Positions 9,138-16,457 of a stretch of 47,978 nt of DNA are shown piece by piece. A model generated the notes under the pieces. That model was not told the origin of the DNA. It did no database searches and saw only the letters and a list, made by a program, of their open reading frames with translations. Each line of letters starts with the position of its first letter. Position 1 is the stretch's first letter. The position numbers and the translations under genes are program-made. Source of the stretch: Lachnospiraceae bacterium (lineage in GTDB: Bacteria > Bacillota > Clostridia > Lachnospirales > Lachnospiraceae). The DNA is taken from contig SVFH01000022.1 in assembly GCA_015056945.1 (NCBI GenBank), positions 1 to 47,978 on the forward strand, written 5' to 3'.

Positions 9138-9374
9138 TTATACTGCTAAACCGCTTTTGCCCGCAACAAATTCGCAAATTTCTTTCACTGTGCTGAAGTT
9201 TGTATCATCACCGAATTCAATTCCGAATTCATCTTCCACGGAAATTGCAAGAAGCATCATGGAGAGGGAATCAATTCCCAAATCCGCTACCAGTCTTGAA
9301 TCCATGGAAATGTTTGCGATATCCACATTGGGTTTCACACGTCCTAAAATTGCGATTAATTTATCAAATACCAT
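9138..9374 (-). CDS. Acyl carrier protein
   Basis: The 78-residue acidic protein has the carrier-protein motif LGIDSLSMM, in which Ser36 would take the 4'-phosphopantetheine arm. The length and helical pattern fit a stand-alone acyl carrier protein. It begins after AAGGAG, 14 bases downstream of the acyl-adenylate ligase gene. That arrangement suggests that the ligase loads acyl chains onto this carrier rather than onto the housekeeping fatty-acid carrier, which is inference. Confidence 0.93.
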   Translation of the reverse strand: MVFDKLIAILGRVKPNVDIANISMDSRLVADLGIDSLSMMLLAISVEDEFGIEFGDDTNFSTVKEICEFVAGKSGLAV

Positions 9375-9388
9375 CTTGTCTAATCTCC

Positions 9389-10879
9389 TTACTGTACATT
9401 TCTTGCAATCTTCATTGCGCCCGTACGTGCGAAATCCGTATCACGTACACTAACCTTAGTAACACGCTTAAAGGTGGGCATTGTAGCATTTACCTTCGCA
9501 ACTACTTCTTCTGCCTTTTTCTGAATTTCTTCCGGTGTAAGCCCTTCTACTTCAGGTCCGTAAGGAAGAATCTCAATTGCGATAACAGGTTCGCCGTTCA
9601 TTTTATCTTCTTTTACCAGACAATCCTTTACGAAGTTTTCTTTATAGAAGGTTTCTTCGATTTCTTCCGGAGATACGTTCTCGCCGTTACCGAGGATAAT
9701 CAGGTTCTTAATTCTTCCGACAATTGTAATGTATCCGTTTTCATCTTCTTCAACAAGGTCACCGGTCTTTAACCAGCCGTCTTCCATTACTGCGGCGGTT
9801 GCTTCGGGATCGTTGTAGTAGCCTACCATTACGTTATCGCCCTTAATCCAAAGTTCTTTGTTTACGAATTTATATTCCTGACCGGGATATATCTTACCCA
9901 TGGAATCAGGATATTTATCGGAATCATAGTTTGCGCTTGAAAGGTTCGCACCTTCCGTCATTCCGTATCCGCAAAGCACGCGAACACCGAGATCCTGATA
10001 AGCCTTCATAATACGAGGAGGTACAGGAGCAGCTCCAACAAGCATTTCTTCGAGTCCGTCGATAAATTCTTTGCCTTTCACGGATACAAGACCAAGAATA
10101 ATCTCTGCAAGTCCCGGTACAAGCACAAGACAGGTCGGTTTCACATAAGGAATCATGCCGACTGCTTTCTTCATATCAGCATTGGTATATACATAAGAGC
10201 CTGTGTAAACTGCTGTCAAAAATCCTGCAACGGAACCATAAATATGTGAGAACGGAAGGAATGCAATGTAGCGGTGTCCGAATACACGCTCATCGCGGAA
10301 GCATGCGTTGTGTGCACCACGCATCAATGAACCGTGATTTAACACTACGCCCTTGGGTGCACCTGTTGTACCACCGGTAAAATAGATTGCCGCGATGGTT
10401 TCCTTCACAATGCCTTCTCCCATAGGAGCTTCTTCCTCTGCAGTTGCGCCGATAGGAAGCACTTTGGTATTCAATCCTTCTGTTAAAGGCTTGAATTCAT
10501 CTGATACAAACAATGCTTCGATGCTGAATTTCATAACACAGCCTGCAAGCTTCTTCTCATCAAGCTGTGCAGGAAGCATAATCATTGTATATCCTGCAGA
10601 TGTGATTGCAAGGAATAACTCCATGGAATCAAGACTGTTACGTGACATAACAGCAACCTTTCCACCCTTGGAAATTCCGAGACTGTTTAAATAAAAACGT
10701 CTTTTGGCAACGCGACTGTAAAGCTCGCCGTATGTATATTTCGCATTATCATCTCCGATTGCCGGCATATCATGATATTCTCTGTTTGCCATTTCAAGCA
10801 ATTCGCTGATAGTCGGCAAATATGCCAATTTCGCTCTGTCTTCTTCTGATACTCGTCCATAGAAATATTCTTCGTTCAT
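9389..10879 (-). CDS. Class I acyl-adenylate-forming ligase (acyl-CoA/acyl-ACP synthetase family)
   Basis: This 496-residue AMP-binding enzyme shows the P-loop YFTGGTTGAPKGVV (about 167-180), the GYGMTEG motif, the ATP-binding KTGDLVEEDENG segment and the hinge GRIKNLIILGNGENVSPEEIE. The catalytic lysine is in GAMKIARN near the C-terminus. It should activate a fatty or other carboxylic acid as the adenylate and pass it to the acyl carrier protein encoded next. The adjacent PlsC-type acyltransferase could then use the product, so the three together look like an exogenous fatty-acid salvage or specialised lipid acylation module. The strong AAAGGAG lies unusually far from the ATG (see the hairpin entry). 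Confidence 0.9.
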   Translation of the reverse strand: MNEEYFYGRVSEEDRAKLAYLPTISELLEMANREYHDMPAIGDDNAKYTYGELYSRVAKRRFYLNSLGISKGGKVAVMSRNSLDSMELFLAITSAGYTMIMLPAQLDEKKLAGCVMKFSIEALFVSDEFKPLTEGLNTKVLPIGATAEEEAPMGEGIVKETIAAIYFTGGTTGAPKGVVLNHGSLMRGAHNACFRDERVFGHRYIAFLPFSHIYGSVAGFLTAVYTGSYVYTNADMKKAVGMIPYVKPTCLVLVPGLAEIILGLVSVKGKEFIDGLEEMLVGAAPVPPRIMKAYQDLGVRVLCGYGMTEGANLSSANYDSDKYPDSMGKIYPGQEYKFVNKELWIKGDNVMVGYYNDPEATAAVMEDGWLKTGDLVEEDENGYITIVGRIKNLIILGNGENVSPEEIEETFYKENFVKDCLVKEDKMNGEPVIAIEILPYGPEVEGLTPEEIQKKAEEVVAKVNATMPTFKRVTKVSVRDTDFARTGAMKIARNVQ

Positions 10880-10889
10880 CTTTTCACAC

Positions 10890-10912
10890 GCCGTCTCTGA
10901 CGGCTCTCCTTT
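10890..10912 (-). promoter_or_regulatory. Hairpin between Shine-Dalgarno and start of the ligase gene
   Basis: On the minus strand AAGGAGAG (10905-10912) is followed by a perfect GCCGTC/GACGGC hairpin with a three-base loop (10890-10904), then the ATG at 10879. The linear spacing from AAAGGAG to the ATG is about 26 bases, too long for initiation. If the 15-base hairpin folds, the effective spacing drops to about 11. No in-frame alternative start lies closer to the site. Confidence 0.55.
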
Positions 10913-10930
10913 CCTATATGTAAAACAGTC

Positions 10931-11623
10931 TTATGCTGTTTCTACTTCCTTATCTGTTGTTGCCGCACAAGCCTTCTCTCCGAAGATTTCTTTGCTCTTC
11001 ACACCAAGCTCACGCATGATTCGGCGGAAACGCTCGCTTTCCTCGTTCAGGTAATCCGCAGGAATTCTGTCTCCCTGCTCCGAAAGCATCTCAGGCTTTC
11101 CAAACAGTAAATTCTTACGCGGCCCGATGAATTTACTGTATTCCCCGGATAAAAATACCGGAATCACAGGTGCGCCCGACATCTGTGCAAGAAGCGTAAA
11201 TCCCGATTTGAACTCATCCAAGTCTCCCGTTGTGGAACGGTGTCCTTCCGGAAAAATGCAAACAGACTCGCCTGCCTTAATCAGTTTCACGCAGGTTCGA
11301 AGCCATGACGTATCCAATCCGTTTCTGTCAATCGGTACAATTCTGTTGCCCTCAAAAATTGTCCGGATATGCGGCTTCTCATACCAATCCTTGGCCGTCA
11401 AAACATTGCATTTGTAATCATCAAACATTGCAAACGCAAACAACCCGTCATACAAAGTCGTATGATTACAGATAAAAATTGCCGGCTTTTTCTTATATGC
11501 TTTCACAGCCTTCTTATCAAGATATCTCATGCGCGGGCGGAACATTATTCTGATTCCGACGTATAAAACCACACGGCACAAATAACAATAAATCCGCTGA
11601 AAAAAACCTATTTCCTTTTTCAT
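10931..11623 (-). CDS. PlsC-type 1-acylglycerol-3-phosphate acyltransferase
   Basis: The 230-residue membrane-associated enzyme has the acyltransferase motif NHTTLYDG (His54 and Asp59, the H-x4-D catalytic pair) and the glycerophosphate-binding motif FPEGHRS (124-130). A hydrophobic N-terminal stretch (about 11-28) anchors it. The start at 11623 follows GGAGGAATT; the longer frame to 11680 has no ribosome binding site. It is the first gene of the lipid set (acyltransferase, ligase, carrier, patatin) and is divergent from the response regulator gene. It probably puts a second acyl chain on lysophosphatidate or a related lipid. Confidence 0.9.
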   Translation of the reverse strand: MKKEIGFFQRIYCYLCRVVLYVGIRIMFRPRMRYLDKKAVKAYKKKPAIFICNHTTLYDGLFAFAMFDDYKCNVLTAKDWYEKPHIRTIFEGNRIVPIDRNGLDTSWLRTCVKLIKAGESVCIFPEGHRSTTGDLDEFKSGFTLLAQMSGAPVIPVFLSGEYSKFIGPRKNLLFGKPEMLSEQGDRIPADYLNEESERFRRIMRELGVKSKEIFGEKACAATTDKEVETA

Positions 11624-11680
11624 AATTCCTCCAATATTTAAAAAAAGTGAATTTTCCAACATTGCGATTGTAACATGCAA

Positions 11681-11752
11681 AGTTAAACAAAAGTTAAACT
11701 TTTCGACAAAAAATAAAAATTTTTTATTTTTTTACATAAATTTTACATAAAT
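11681..11752. promoter_or_regulatory. Paired 11-bp-period direct repeats, candidate response-regulator boxes
   Basis: Two sets of direct repeats lie in the divergent intergenic region. AGTTAAAC occurs at 11681-11688 and 11692-11699 (on the minus strand TTAACT-N5-TTAACT). TTTACATAAAT occurs twice back to back at 11731-11741 and 11742-11752 (TTTACA-N5-TTTACA). An 11-bp period with hexamers separated by 5 bases is the layout of PhoP/PhoB/OmpR-family binding sites. The second set lies 21 bases upstream of the -35 box of the regulator gene, so autoregulation is likely. Confidence 0.6.
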
Positions 11753-11773
11753 CACTTCTTTTTTCTTTTTTTC

Positions 11774-11802
11774 TTGTATTCAGAACAGCTTTTTTGTATG
11801 CT
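11774..11802 (+). promoter_or_regulatory. Promoter of the first two-component operon
   Basis: TTGTAT (11774-11779) and TATGCT (11797-11802) are separated by 17 bases. They lie about 60 bases upstream of the regulator ATG and just downstream of the TTTACATAAAT repeats. Confidence 0.55.
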
Positions 11803-11860
11803 AAAAGAGAGAAAATAATGTATTTGGTCCTTACAGCAAATATTTCATGGGAGGAATTTC

Positions 11861-12538
11861 ATGTTTACAATTCTAGTCGCAGAAGATAATAAAAATACTG
11901 CCCGTTTGATGGAAGTTGTGCTGACACAGAACGGTTATCAGGTTTTACATGCCACAAACGGTGTGGAAGCACTTTCACTTCTTGAGGAGCATACGGTTGA
12001 TTTGATACTTCTTGACGTCATGATGCCGCAGATGGACGGCTATGAAGTGACGCGCATTTTACGTGAAAACAATAACTTCACTCCGATTCTGATGGTTACT
12101 GCCAAGGACGGACGCGATGACATCCGCAAGGGGTTCATGACCGGAACTGATGATTACATGACCAAGCCCGTGGACGAGGTTGAAATGCTTTACCGCATTC
12201 AGGCACTTTTACGTCGCGCCAAGATTGCCGCCGACCACGAACTGACCATAGGAGGCAGCAAGCTTTCCTACGATTCGCATACCTTTACGGACGCAAACGG
12301 AGAACAGATTCTTCCGAAGAAGGAGTTTCAGCTTCTTTTCAAACTTCTCTCCTATCCGAATAAAACGTTTACCAAAAACCAGCTGTTGGAAGAATTCTGG
12401 GGAGCGGACGGGTCCGATTCCAAAACCATCCCCGTACATATTAACCGCTTGCGCGACCGCTTCAAAGACAATCCGGATTTCTCCATTGTCACGGTACACG
12501 GACTCGGCTACAAAGCAGTCCGTAAAGATCAATCATAA
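11861..12538 (+). CDS. OmpR-family response regulator
   Basis: The 225-residue protein has a receiver domain (about 1-120) with Asp52 in LLDVMMPQMDG as phosphoacceptor, acidic residues near the N-terminus (AEDN) and Lys102 in MTKPVDE. A winged-helix DNA-binding domain follows (about 130-222), with the recognition region HINRLRDRF and the wing VHGLGYKAV. GGGAGG lies about 6 bases before the ATG. The histidine kinase gene follows after 19 bases and is the expected phosphodonor. The direct repeats upstream are candidate binding sites. Confidence 0.95.
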   Translation: MFTILVAEDNKNTARLMEVVLTQNGYQVLHATNGVEALSLLEEHTVDLILLDVMMPQMDGYEVTRILRENNNFTPILMVTAKDGRDDIRKGFMTGTDDYMTKPVDEVEMLYRIQALLRRAKIAADHELTIGGSKLSYDSHTFTDANGEQILPKKEFQLLFKLLSYPNKTFTKNQLLEEFWGADGSDSKTIPVHINRLRDRFKDNPDFSIVTVHGLGYKAVRKDQS

Positions 12539-12557
12539 TAGGAAAAGAGGTTAGCAT

Positions 12558-13664
12558 ATGTCCCGTTTCATTCCTTCTAAAATTATCCGCAGCTTATCCA
12601 GCCGCGTTATCTTTTTCACCATTCTGGCACTGAGTGTTTCCAGTCTCCTTGCCGGTGCAATCCTGATTCTGATTTACGTAACGGATTTGAAAACCGCATG
12701 GGATCTGACCCCGACCAAAATCACCATCATCGCGCTTGTCTTAAGCTGGGTCAGCAGCGCCGTTATTTCTTCATTGATCAACCGCAATATTTTGAAACCA
12801 TTAAATCATCTGACAGACGCAACCAAACAGATTGCAGCCGGAGATTTCGATATTCATCTTGATCACGTCGTAAACTTTTTCACGCAAGAAAGTGAACTTG
12901 GTACCCTTGTTGACGGCTTCCACTACATGGCAGCGGAGTTAAGCAGTACCGAAATGTTCCGAAATGACTTTATTCACAACTTTTCCCACGAGTTCAAGAC
13001 GCCCATCATCTCCATCCGCGGTTTCGCCAGACAGCTTTATCAGGGGAACTTAACACCGGAGCAGCAACAGGAATTTGCCAAAATCATCATGGACGAATCC
13101 GAGCATCTTGCCAATATGTCTGCCAATGTTCTGCTTATGACAAAGCTCGAGAACCAAACCATTGTTTCCGAGCGTAAGGAATTCTCTTTAGACGAACAGC
13201 TGCGTGACTGCATGCTTCTGTTTGAGGAGCAGTGGAGTGCCAAAAACATCACCATCAACATGAACCTCGAACCGATTATGTATTACCAGAATCCCGAACT
13301 TTTAAGCCATATCTGGATTAACTTAATCTCCAATGCCATCAAATTCACAAACGAAGGCGGACGCCTCCATGTCAGTTGCAGCCGGAACGACACCTGGGTC
13401 AGCGTCACGGTTACGGATAACGGAACCGGTATGGATGAAGAAACTGCCAAACATGTATTTGAGAAATTTTACCAGGGAGACAAATCGCGTTCTACGCCGG
13501 GCAACGGACTCGGGTTGCCGCTCGCCAAACGTATCGTTGATATGGCCGGCGGTTTCATCCGATTGAAAACCATGCCCGGAATCGGAAGTACATTCCACAT
13601 ATCACTTCCTATCAATCCGCCCTCAGAACCCACTCGTGGCGGAAATGTCATTATTGAAAAATAA
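12558..13664 (+). CDS. Sensor histidine kinase
   Basis: The 368-residue kinase has two membrane helices (about 18-41 and 55-76) with only a short external loop, so it probably senses within the membrane or through a partner. A HAMP linker follows, then the H-box NFSHEFKTPIISIRGF with His144, the N-box NLISNAIKFT, and the ATP-lid segments DNGTGM and GNGLGLPLAKRIV. All catalytic motifs are intact. GAAAAGAGG lies about 9 bases upstream of the ATG. It pairs with the response regulator just upstream. The small sensor domain resembles cell-envelope stress sensors, but the signal cannot be read from sequence. Confidence 0.95.
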   Translation: MSRFIPSKIIRSLSSRVIFFTILALSVSSLLAGAILILIYVTDLKTAWDLTPTKITIIALVLSWVSSAVISSLINRNILKPLNHLTDATKQIAAGDFDIHLDHVVNFFTQESELGTLVDGFHYMAAELSSTEMFRNDFIHNFSHEFKTPIISIRGFARQLYQGNLTPEQQQEFAKIIMDESEHLANMSANVLLMTKLENQTIVSERKEFSLDEQLRDCMLLFEEQWSAKNITINMNLEPIMYYQNPELLSHIWINLISNAIKFTNEGGRLHVSCSRNDTWVSVTVTDNGTGMDEETAKHVFEKFYQGDKSRSTPGNGLGLPLAKRIVDMAGGFIRLKTMPGIGSTFHISLPINPPSEPTRGGNVIIEK

Positions 13665-13721
13665 ATTTTTAAACGGATATATAAAAGACACATCTTTTCA
13701 TTACTATATGTTTCAGACACC

Positions 13722-13744
13722 GCGCTTATCCATCAAATAAGCGC
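13722..13744 (+). terminator. Hairpin between the two two-component pairs
   Basis: GCGCTTAT (13722-13729) pairs perfectly with ATAAGCGC (13737-13744) around a 7-base loop, in the 106-base gap between the first kinase and the second regulator. No T-run follows, so it may be a weak terminator or processing stem rather than a full stop. Confidence 0.45.
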
Positions 13745-13770
13745 AAAAACACTTTTAGTCGGGAGGCAGC

Positions 13771-14448
13771 ATGTCTTATCAGATTTTACTTGTTGAGGAT
13801 GACTCACGCATCAGAGAAGTTGTATATGATTATTTTACCGGGCATCCGTCGGAGCCGTTTGATGTACATATGGCAAAAGACGGCGAGGAAGCCCTTACAA
13901 TGCTATACGAAAACACCTACGATTTACTTCTTCTTGATATTATGCTGCCGAAGGTTGACGGATTCGAAATCTGTCGCAGCGTACGTACTGACAACACTGT
14001 CCCCATTATTTTCATCACAGCGCGCGTTGGGGATGAGGATGCACTCTACGGCTACGGACTGGGAGCGGATGATTACATCACCAAACCTTTTTCACTTGCA
14101 ACGCTGCACGCCAAATGCATTGCTCTTCTGAAGCGCTCCAAGGGACTTGTTGCCGGCGATTTACTCACCTGCGGAAACATCGTTATGGACCCTGTCCGTT
14201 TCATGGTTACAGCCGACGGAAACGACATAAAGCTTTCGCCGAAGGAATTTGCCCTGCTTCGTACACTGATTGAGCAAAAAGGCATTGTGATTCCGCGCGA
14301 AACACTCTTAATCCGTATTTGGGGATACGATTATGAAGGGAACGAACGCGTTCTTGACAATCACATCAAGAAGCTTCGCAAAGCTTTAGGAACTTGTGGC
14401 AAACAGATTCAAACCGTTATTACCAAGGGGTATAAAATCACCGACTGA
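13771..14448 (+). CDS. OmpR-family response regulator (second pair)
   Basis: The 225-residue regulator has a receiver domain with Asp56 in LLLLDIMLPKVDG and Lys105 in YITKPFS. Its winged-helix domain (about 130-223) has the segment LDNHIKKLRKAL and the wing ITKGYKITD. GGGAGG lies about 7 bases upstream of the ATG. The matching kinase follows after 32 bases. It differs clearly from the first regulator outside the catalytic motifs, so this is a separate pathway rather than a recent duplication. Confidence 0.95.
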   Translation: MSYQILLVEDDSRIREVVYDYFTGHPSEPFDVHMAKDGEEALTMLYENTYDLLLLDIMLPKVDGFEICRSVRTDNTVPIIFITARVGDEDALYGYGLGADDYITKPFSLATLHAKCIALLKRSKGLVAGDLLTCGNIVMDPVRFMVTADGNDIKLSPKEFALLRTLIEQKGIVIPRETLLIRIWGYDYEGNERVLDNHIKKLRKALGTCGKQIQTVITKGYKITD

Positions 14449-14480
14449 ATGGCACAGACCTGATGAAAGGATGATTATTT

Positions 14481-16226
14481 ATGAAAAAAGGAAAAAACAA
14501 AACCACGCCTAAACGTATGAAAAGACAAAAATTCACAACTGTTTTCATCAAGAAAACAGTTTTCTCACTATTGATTTGTACTATGTTCTGCCTGATTTTT
14601 TCTGCATTTTTGATGAAAGATATTCTCGCTGAACATACGTCAATGTCATCTCGTTCCCTTTCTGATCTTACCAACACCCTCACAGAATTTTGCAACAAAT
14701 CAGAGGAGGACAAAACATTTGCCATAAATCAACTGAAATGGAGCAGTGCCGTAAAAAGTGAAACCGGTGGTATGATATCTGTCATTTATGATTTAACCAC
14801 CGGCGAAGTCATTGCAGATTCAAGCCGCACAGCATTCCTCATTGTTCGCGACAAAAACGCCGAACCCTATAGAACCAATTCCAGAATCTATACCTGCGAT
14901 TATACGGATTTAGATATCTGGAAAAGAATGGACCAGGATTGGGCCTTAAAGCCTACCATCGCCAACCTCACCCGTCTTTATAACTCAAATAGCTGGATTT
15001 CCATAGAATGTGACTCCTATTACTTAAAAGAGGACGGTACATTTCTTCCCGGCAAAGGAGTCGTCTATACCACGAGTGATGATTACGATGCAGGTATTGA
15101 TGAAAACGATACATTGATACAGACCTTCGACTATACACCCGAAGACATTTCCTCTTATGAAAAAGTTTCCAAAAACGTTGACGACTTAACTATTATGGGT
15201 CCACTGGTGGTAGGCTACAATGACGCTCTTACCGAAACAATATGCGGATTCCCGTTCTATCCGAGCAAGCATAGTAAAATATTGACAGACAATATGCTCG
15301 CAGAACTGAAAGAAAGCGGCGAAATAGCGTCTGGTGTTTTCTTCTCGAACACAATGTTTACTTATTATCGTGAAAACACAAAGGGGGTTACTGCCTCAAA
15401 CGGCCAAGAATATGCAATTCTTTCTGCATCTTCTTTCGATTTATTTGATTCGTTCGGTTTTCTTTTATGGCCATTCATTGCGATTGCATATACGATTGCG
15501 CTCGCAATTGCATTTATAAGCGCCCGCTTCACCTATGCAAGGCTTAGTTCGCAGTATCGCATGGAAGACTACCGCAAGATGCTTATGAACACCATGGCGC
15601 ACGACTTAAAGAGCCCGCTTATGTCTATTTCCGGTTATGCTGAAAATCTTTCGATGAATCCGGAGCATCCGAAACGCGATTCTTATTTACAGGGAATCCA
15701 ATCCGGCATTTCTTATATGAACCGTACCATCGAGGATATTCTGTCTTTGTCCAAGTTAGAAGAACACTTCGGCAAAATTCAGTTTGCGAAGGTTGATTTG
15801 AATGATATTCTTTCTTCCCTGATTGCCAAGAATGAAGCATTGGCAACCGAGCGAAATTTGTCTGTCAAAGTAACCGGCGAAAGTGTTGTTGCTGGCGAAG
15901 CAACACTTGTAAACGAATTGCTGGATAATCTGTTAACGAACGCGCTGAAGCATGCGCCGAAAGGAAGTGAAATAAACATTTCATTATCCGCAGACAAACT
16001 GACCATCTCAAATCCTTGCGAAACCGATCTCTCTTCCTGTATCGACCGCTTATGCGAACCGTTTGTTACAGGCGATGAGAACCGAAGCGACCAGAAGGGA
16101 AGCGGTCTTGGACTTGCGATTGCAAGAAACATCGCAGAGCTTCTTTCTTATAAGATGAAGGTGTCTTATGAGGATAAGACCTTTGCGGTTTCGCTACAGT
16201 TTAAAAACAAAAAGAAATGCCTGTAA
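14481..16226 (+). CDS. Sensor histidine kinase with large extracellular domain (second pair)
   Basis: This 581-residue kinase has a basic N-terminus, a first membrane helix (about 26-48), a large external domain of about 275 residues (50-325) and a second helix (about 325-348). The H-box is NTMAHDLKSPLMSISGY with His374, where Asp replaces the usual Glu next to the His, as in several families. The N-box LLDNLLTNALKHAP and GSGLGLAIARNIAE follow. The size of the sensor domain implies a soluble ligand or a surface partner, but I do not recognise its fold. AAAGGATG lies about 9 bases before the ATG. A strong terminator follows the gene. Confidence 0.93.
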   Translation: MKKGKNKTTPKRMKRQKFTTVFIKKTVFSLLICTMFCLIFSAFLMKDILAEHTSMSSRSLSDLTNTLTEFCNKSEEDKTFAINQLKWSSAVKSETGGMISVIYDLTTGEVIADSSRTAFLIVRDKNAEPYRTNSRIYTCDYTDLDIWKRMDQDWALKPTIANLTRLYNSNSWISIECDSYYLKEDGTFLPGKGVVYTTSDDYDAGIDENDTLIQTFDYTPEDISSYEKVSKNVDDLTIMGPLVVGYNDALTETICGFPFYPSKHSKILTDNMLAELKESGEIASGVFFSNTMFTYYRENTKGVTASNGQEYAILSASSFDLFDSFGFLLWPFIAIAYTIALAIAFISARFTYARLSSQYRMEDYRKMLMNTMAHDLKSPLMSISGYAENLSMNPEHPKRDSYLQGIQSGISYMNRTIEDILSLSKLEEHFGKIQFAKVDLNDILSSLIAKNEALATERNLSVKVTGESVVAGEATLVNELLDNLLTNALKHAPKGSEINISLSADKLTISNPCETDLSSCIDRLCEPFVTGDENRSDQKGSGLGLAIARNIAELLSYKMKVSYEDKTFAVSLQFKNKKKCL

Positions 16227-16242
16227 GGGCTTGTTATTCCGG

Positions 16243-16278
16243 GCTGAGGCACGAATGGGAATCCGTTCGTGCCTCAGC
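16243..16278 (+). terminator. Strong intrinsic terminator after the two-component operon
   Basis: GCTGAGGCACGAA (16243-16255) pairs perfectly with TTCGTGCCTCAGC (16266-16278), giving a 13-bp stem with a 10-base loop followed by TTTGTATTT. It begins 16 bases after the stop codon of the second kinase. Confidence 0.92.
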
Positions 16279-16378
16279 TTTGTATTTAGGGAGAGGGAAT
16301 GTCTTGGGAAGCGGGTTCCCGCGAAGGACTTTCGCTCTATAGATACTCTTTGGCGGGCCAAATTATTTTGCAAATAAA

Positions 16379-16434
16379 TTGATTATTGAAGTCAAAAATG
16401 GTATGTTTAAGATAGGTCGGAATTTGTTTCGACC
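16379..16434 (+). promoter_or_regulatory. Putative promoter and inverted repeat upstream of the TIR gene
   Basis: TTGATT (16379-16384) and TATGTT (16402-16407) are 17 bases apart. An inverted repeat GGTCG-N10-CGACC (16415-16419 and 16430-16434) lies where transcription would begin and could be an operator or a 5' leader hairpin. Other short inverted repeats (GCGGG/CCCGC near 16311 and TTGGC/GCCAA near 16350) precede it. Confidence 0.45.
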
Positions 16435-16457
16435 ACTTATTGTCGGGGAGGATTGAA

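Noticed and set aside
12209..12532. Minus-strand 107-residue frame opposite the first response regulator
   Set aside because: It is a shadow of a strongly conserved gene, and no start signal or family pattern supports it.
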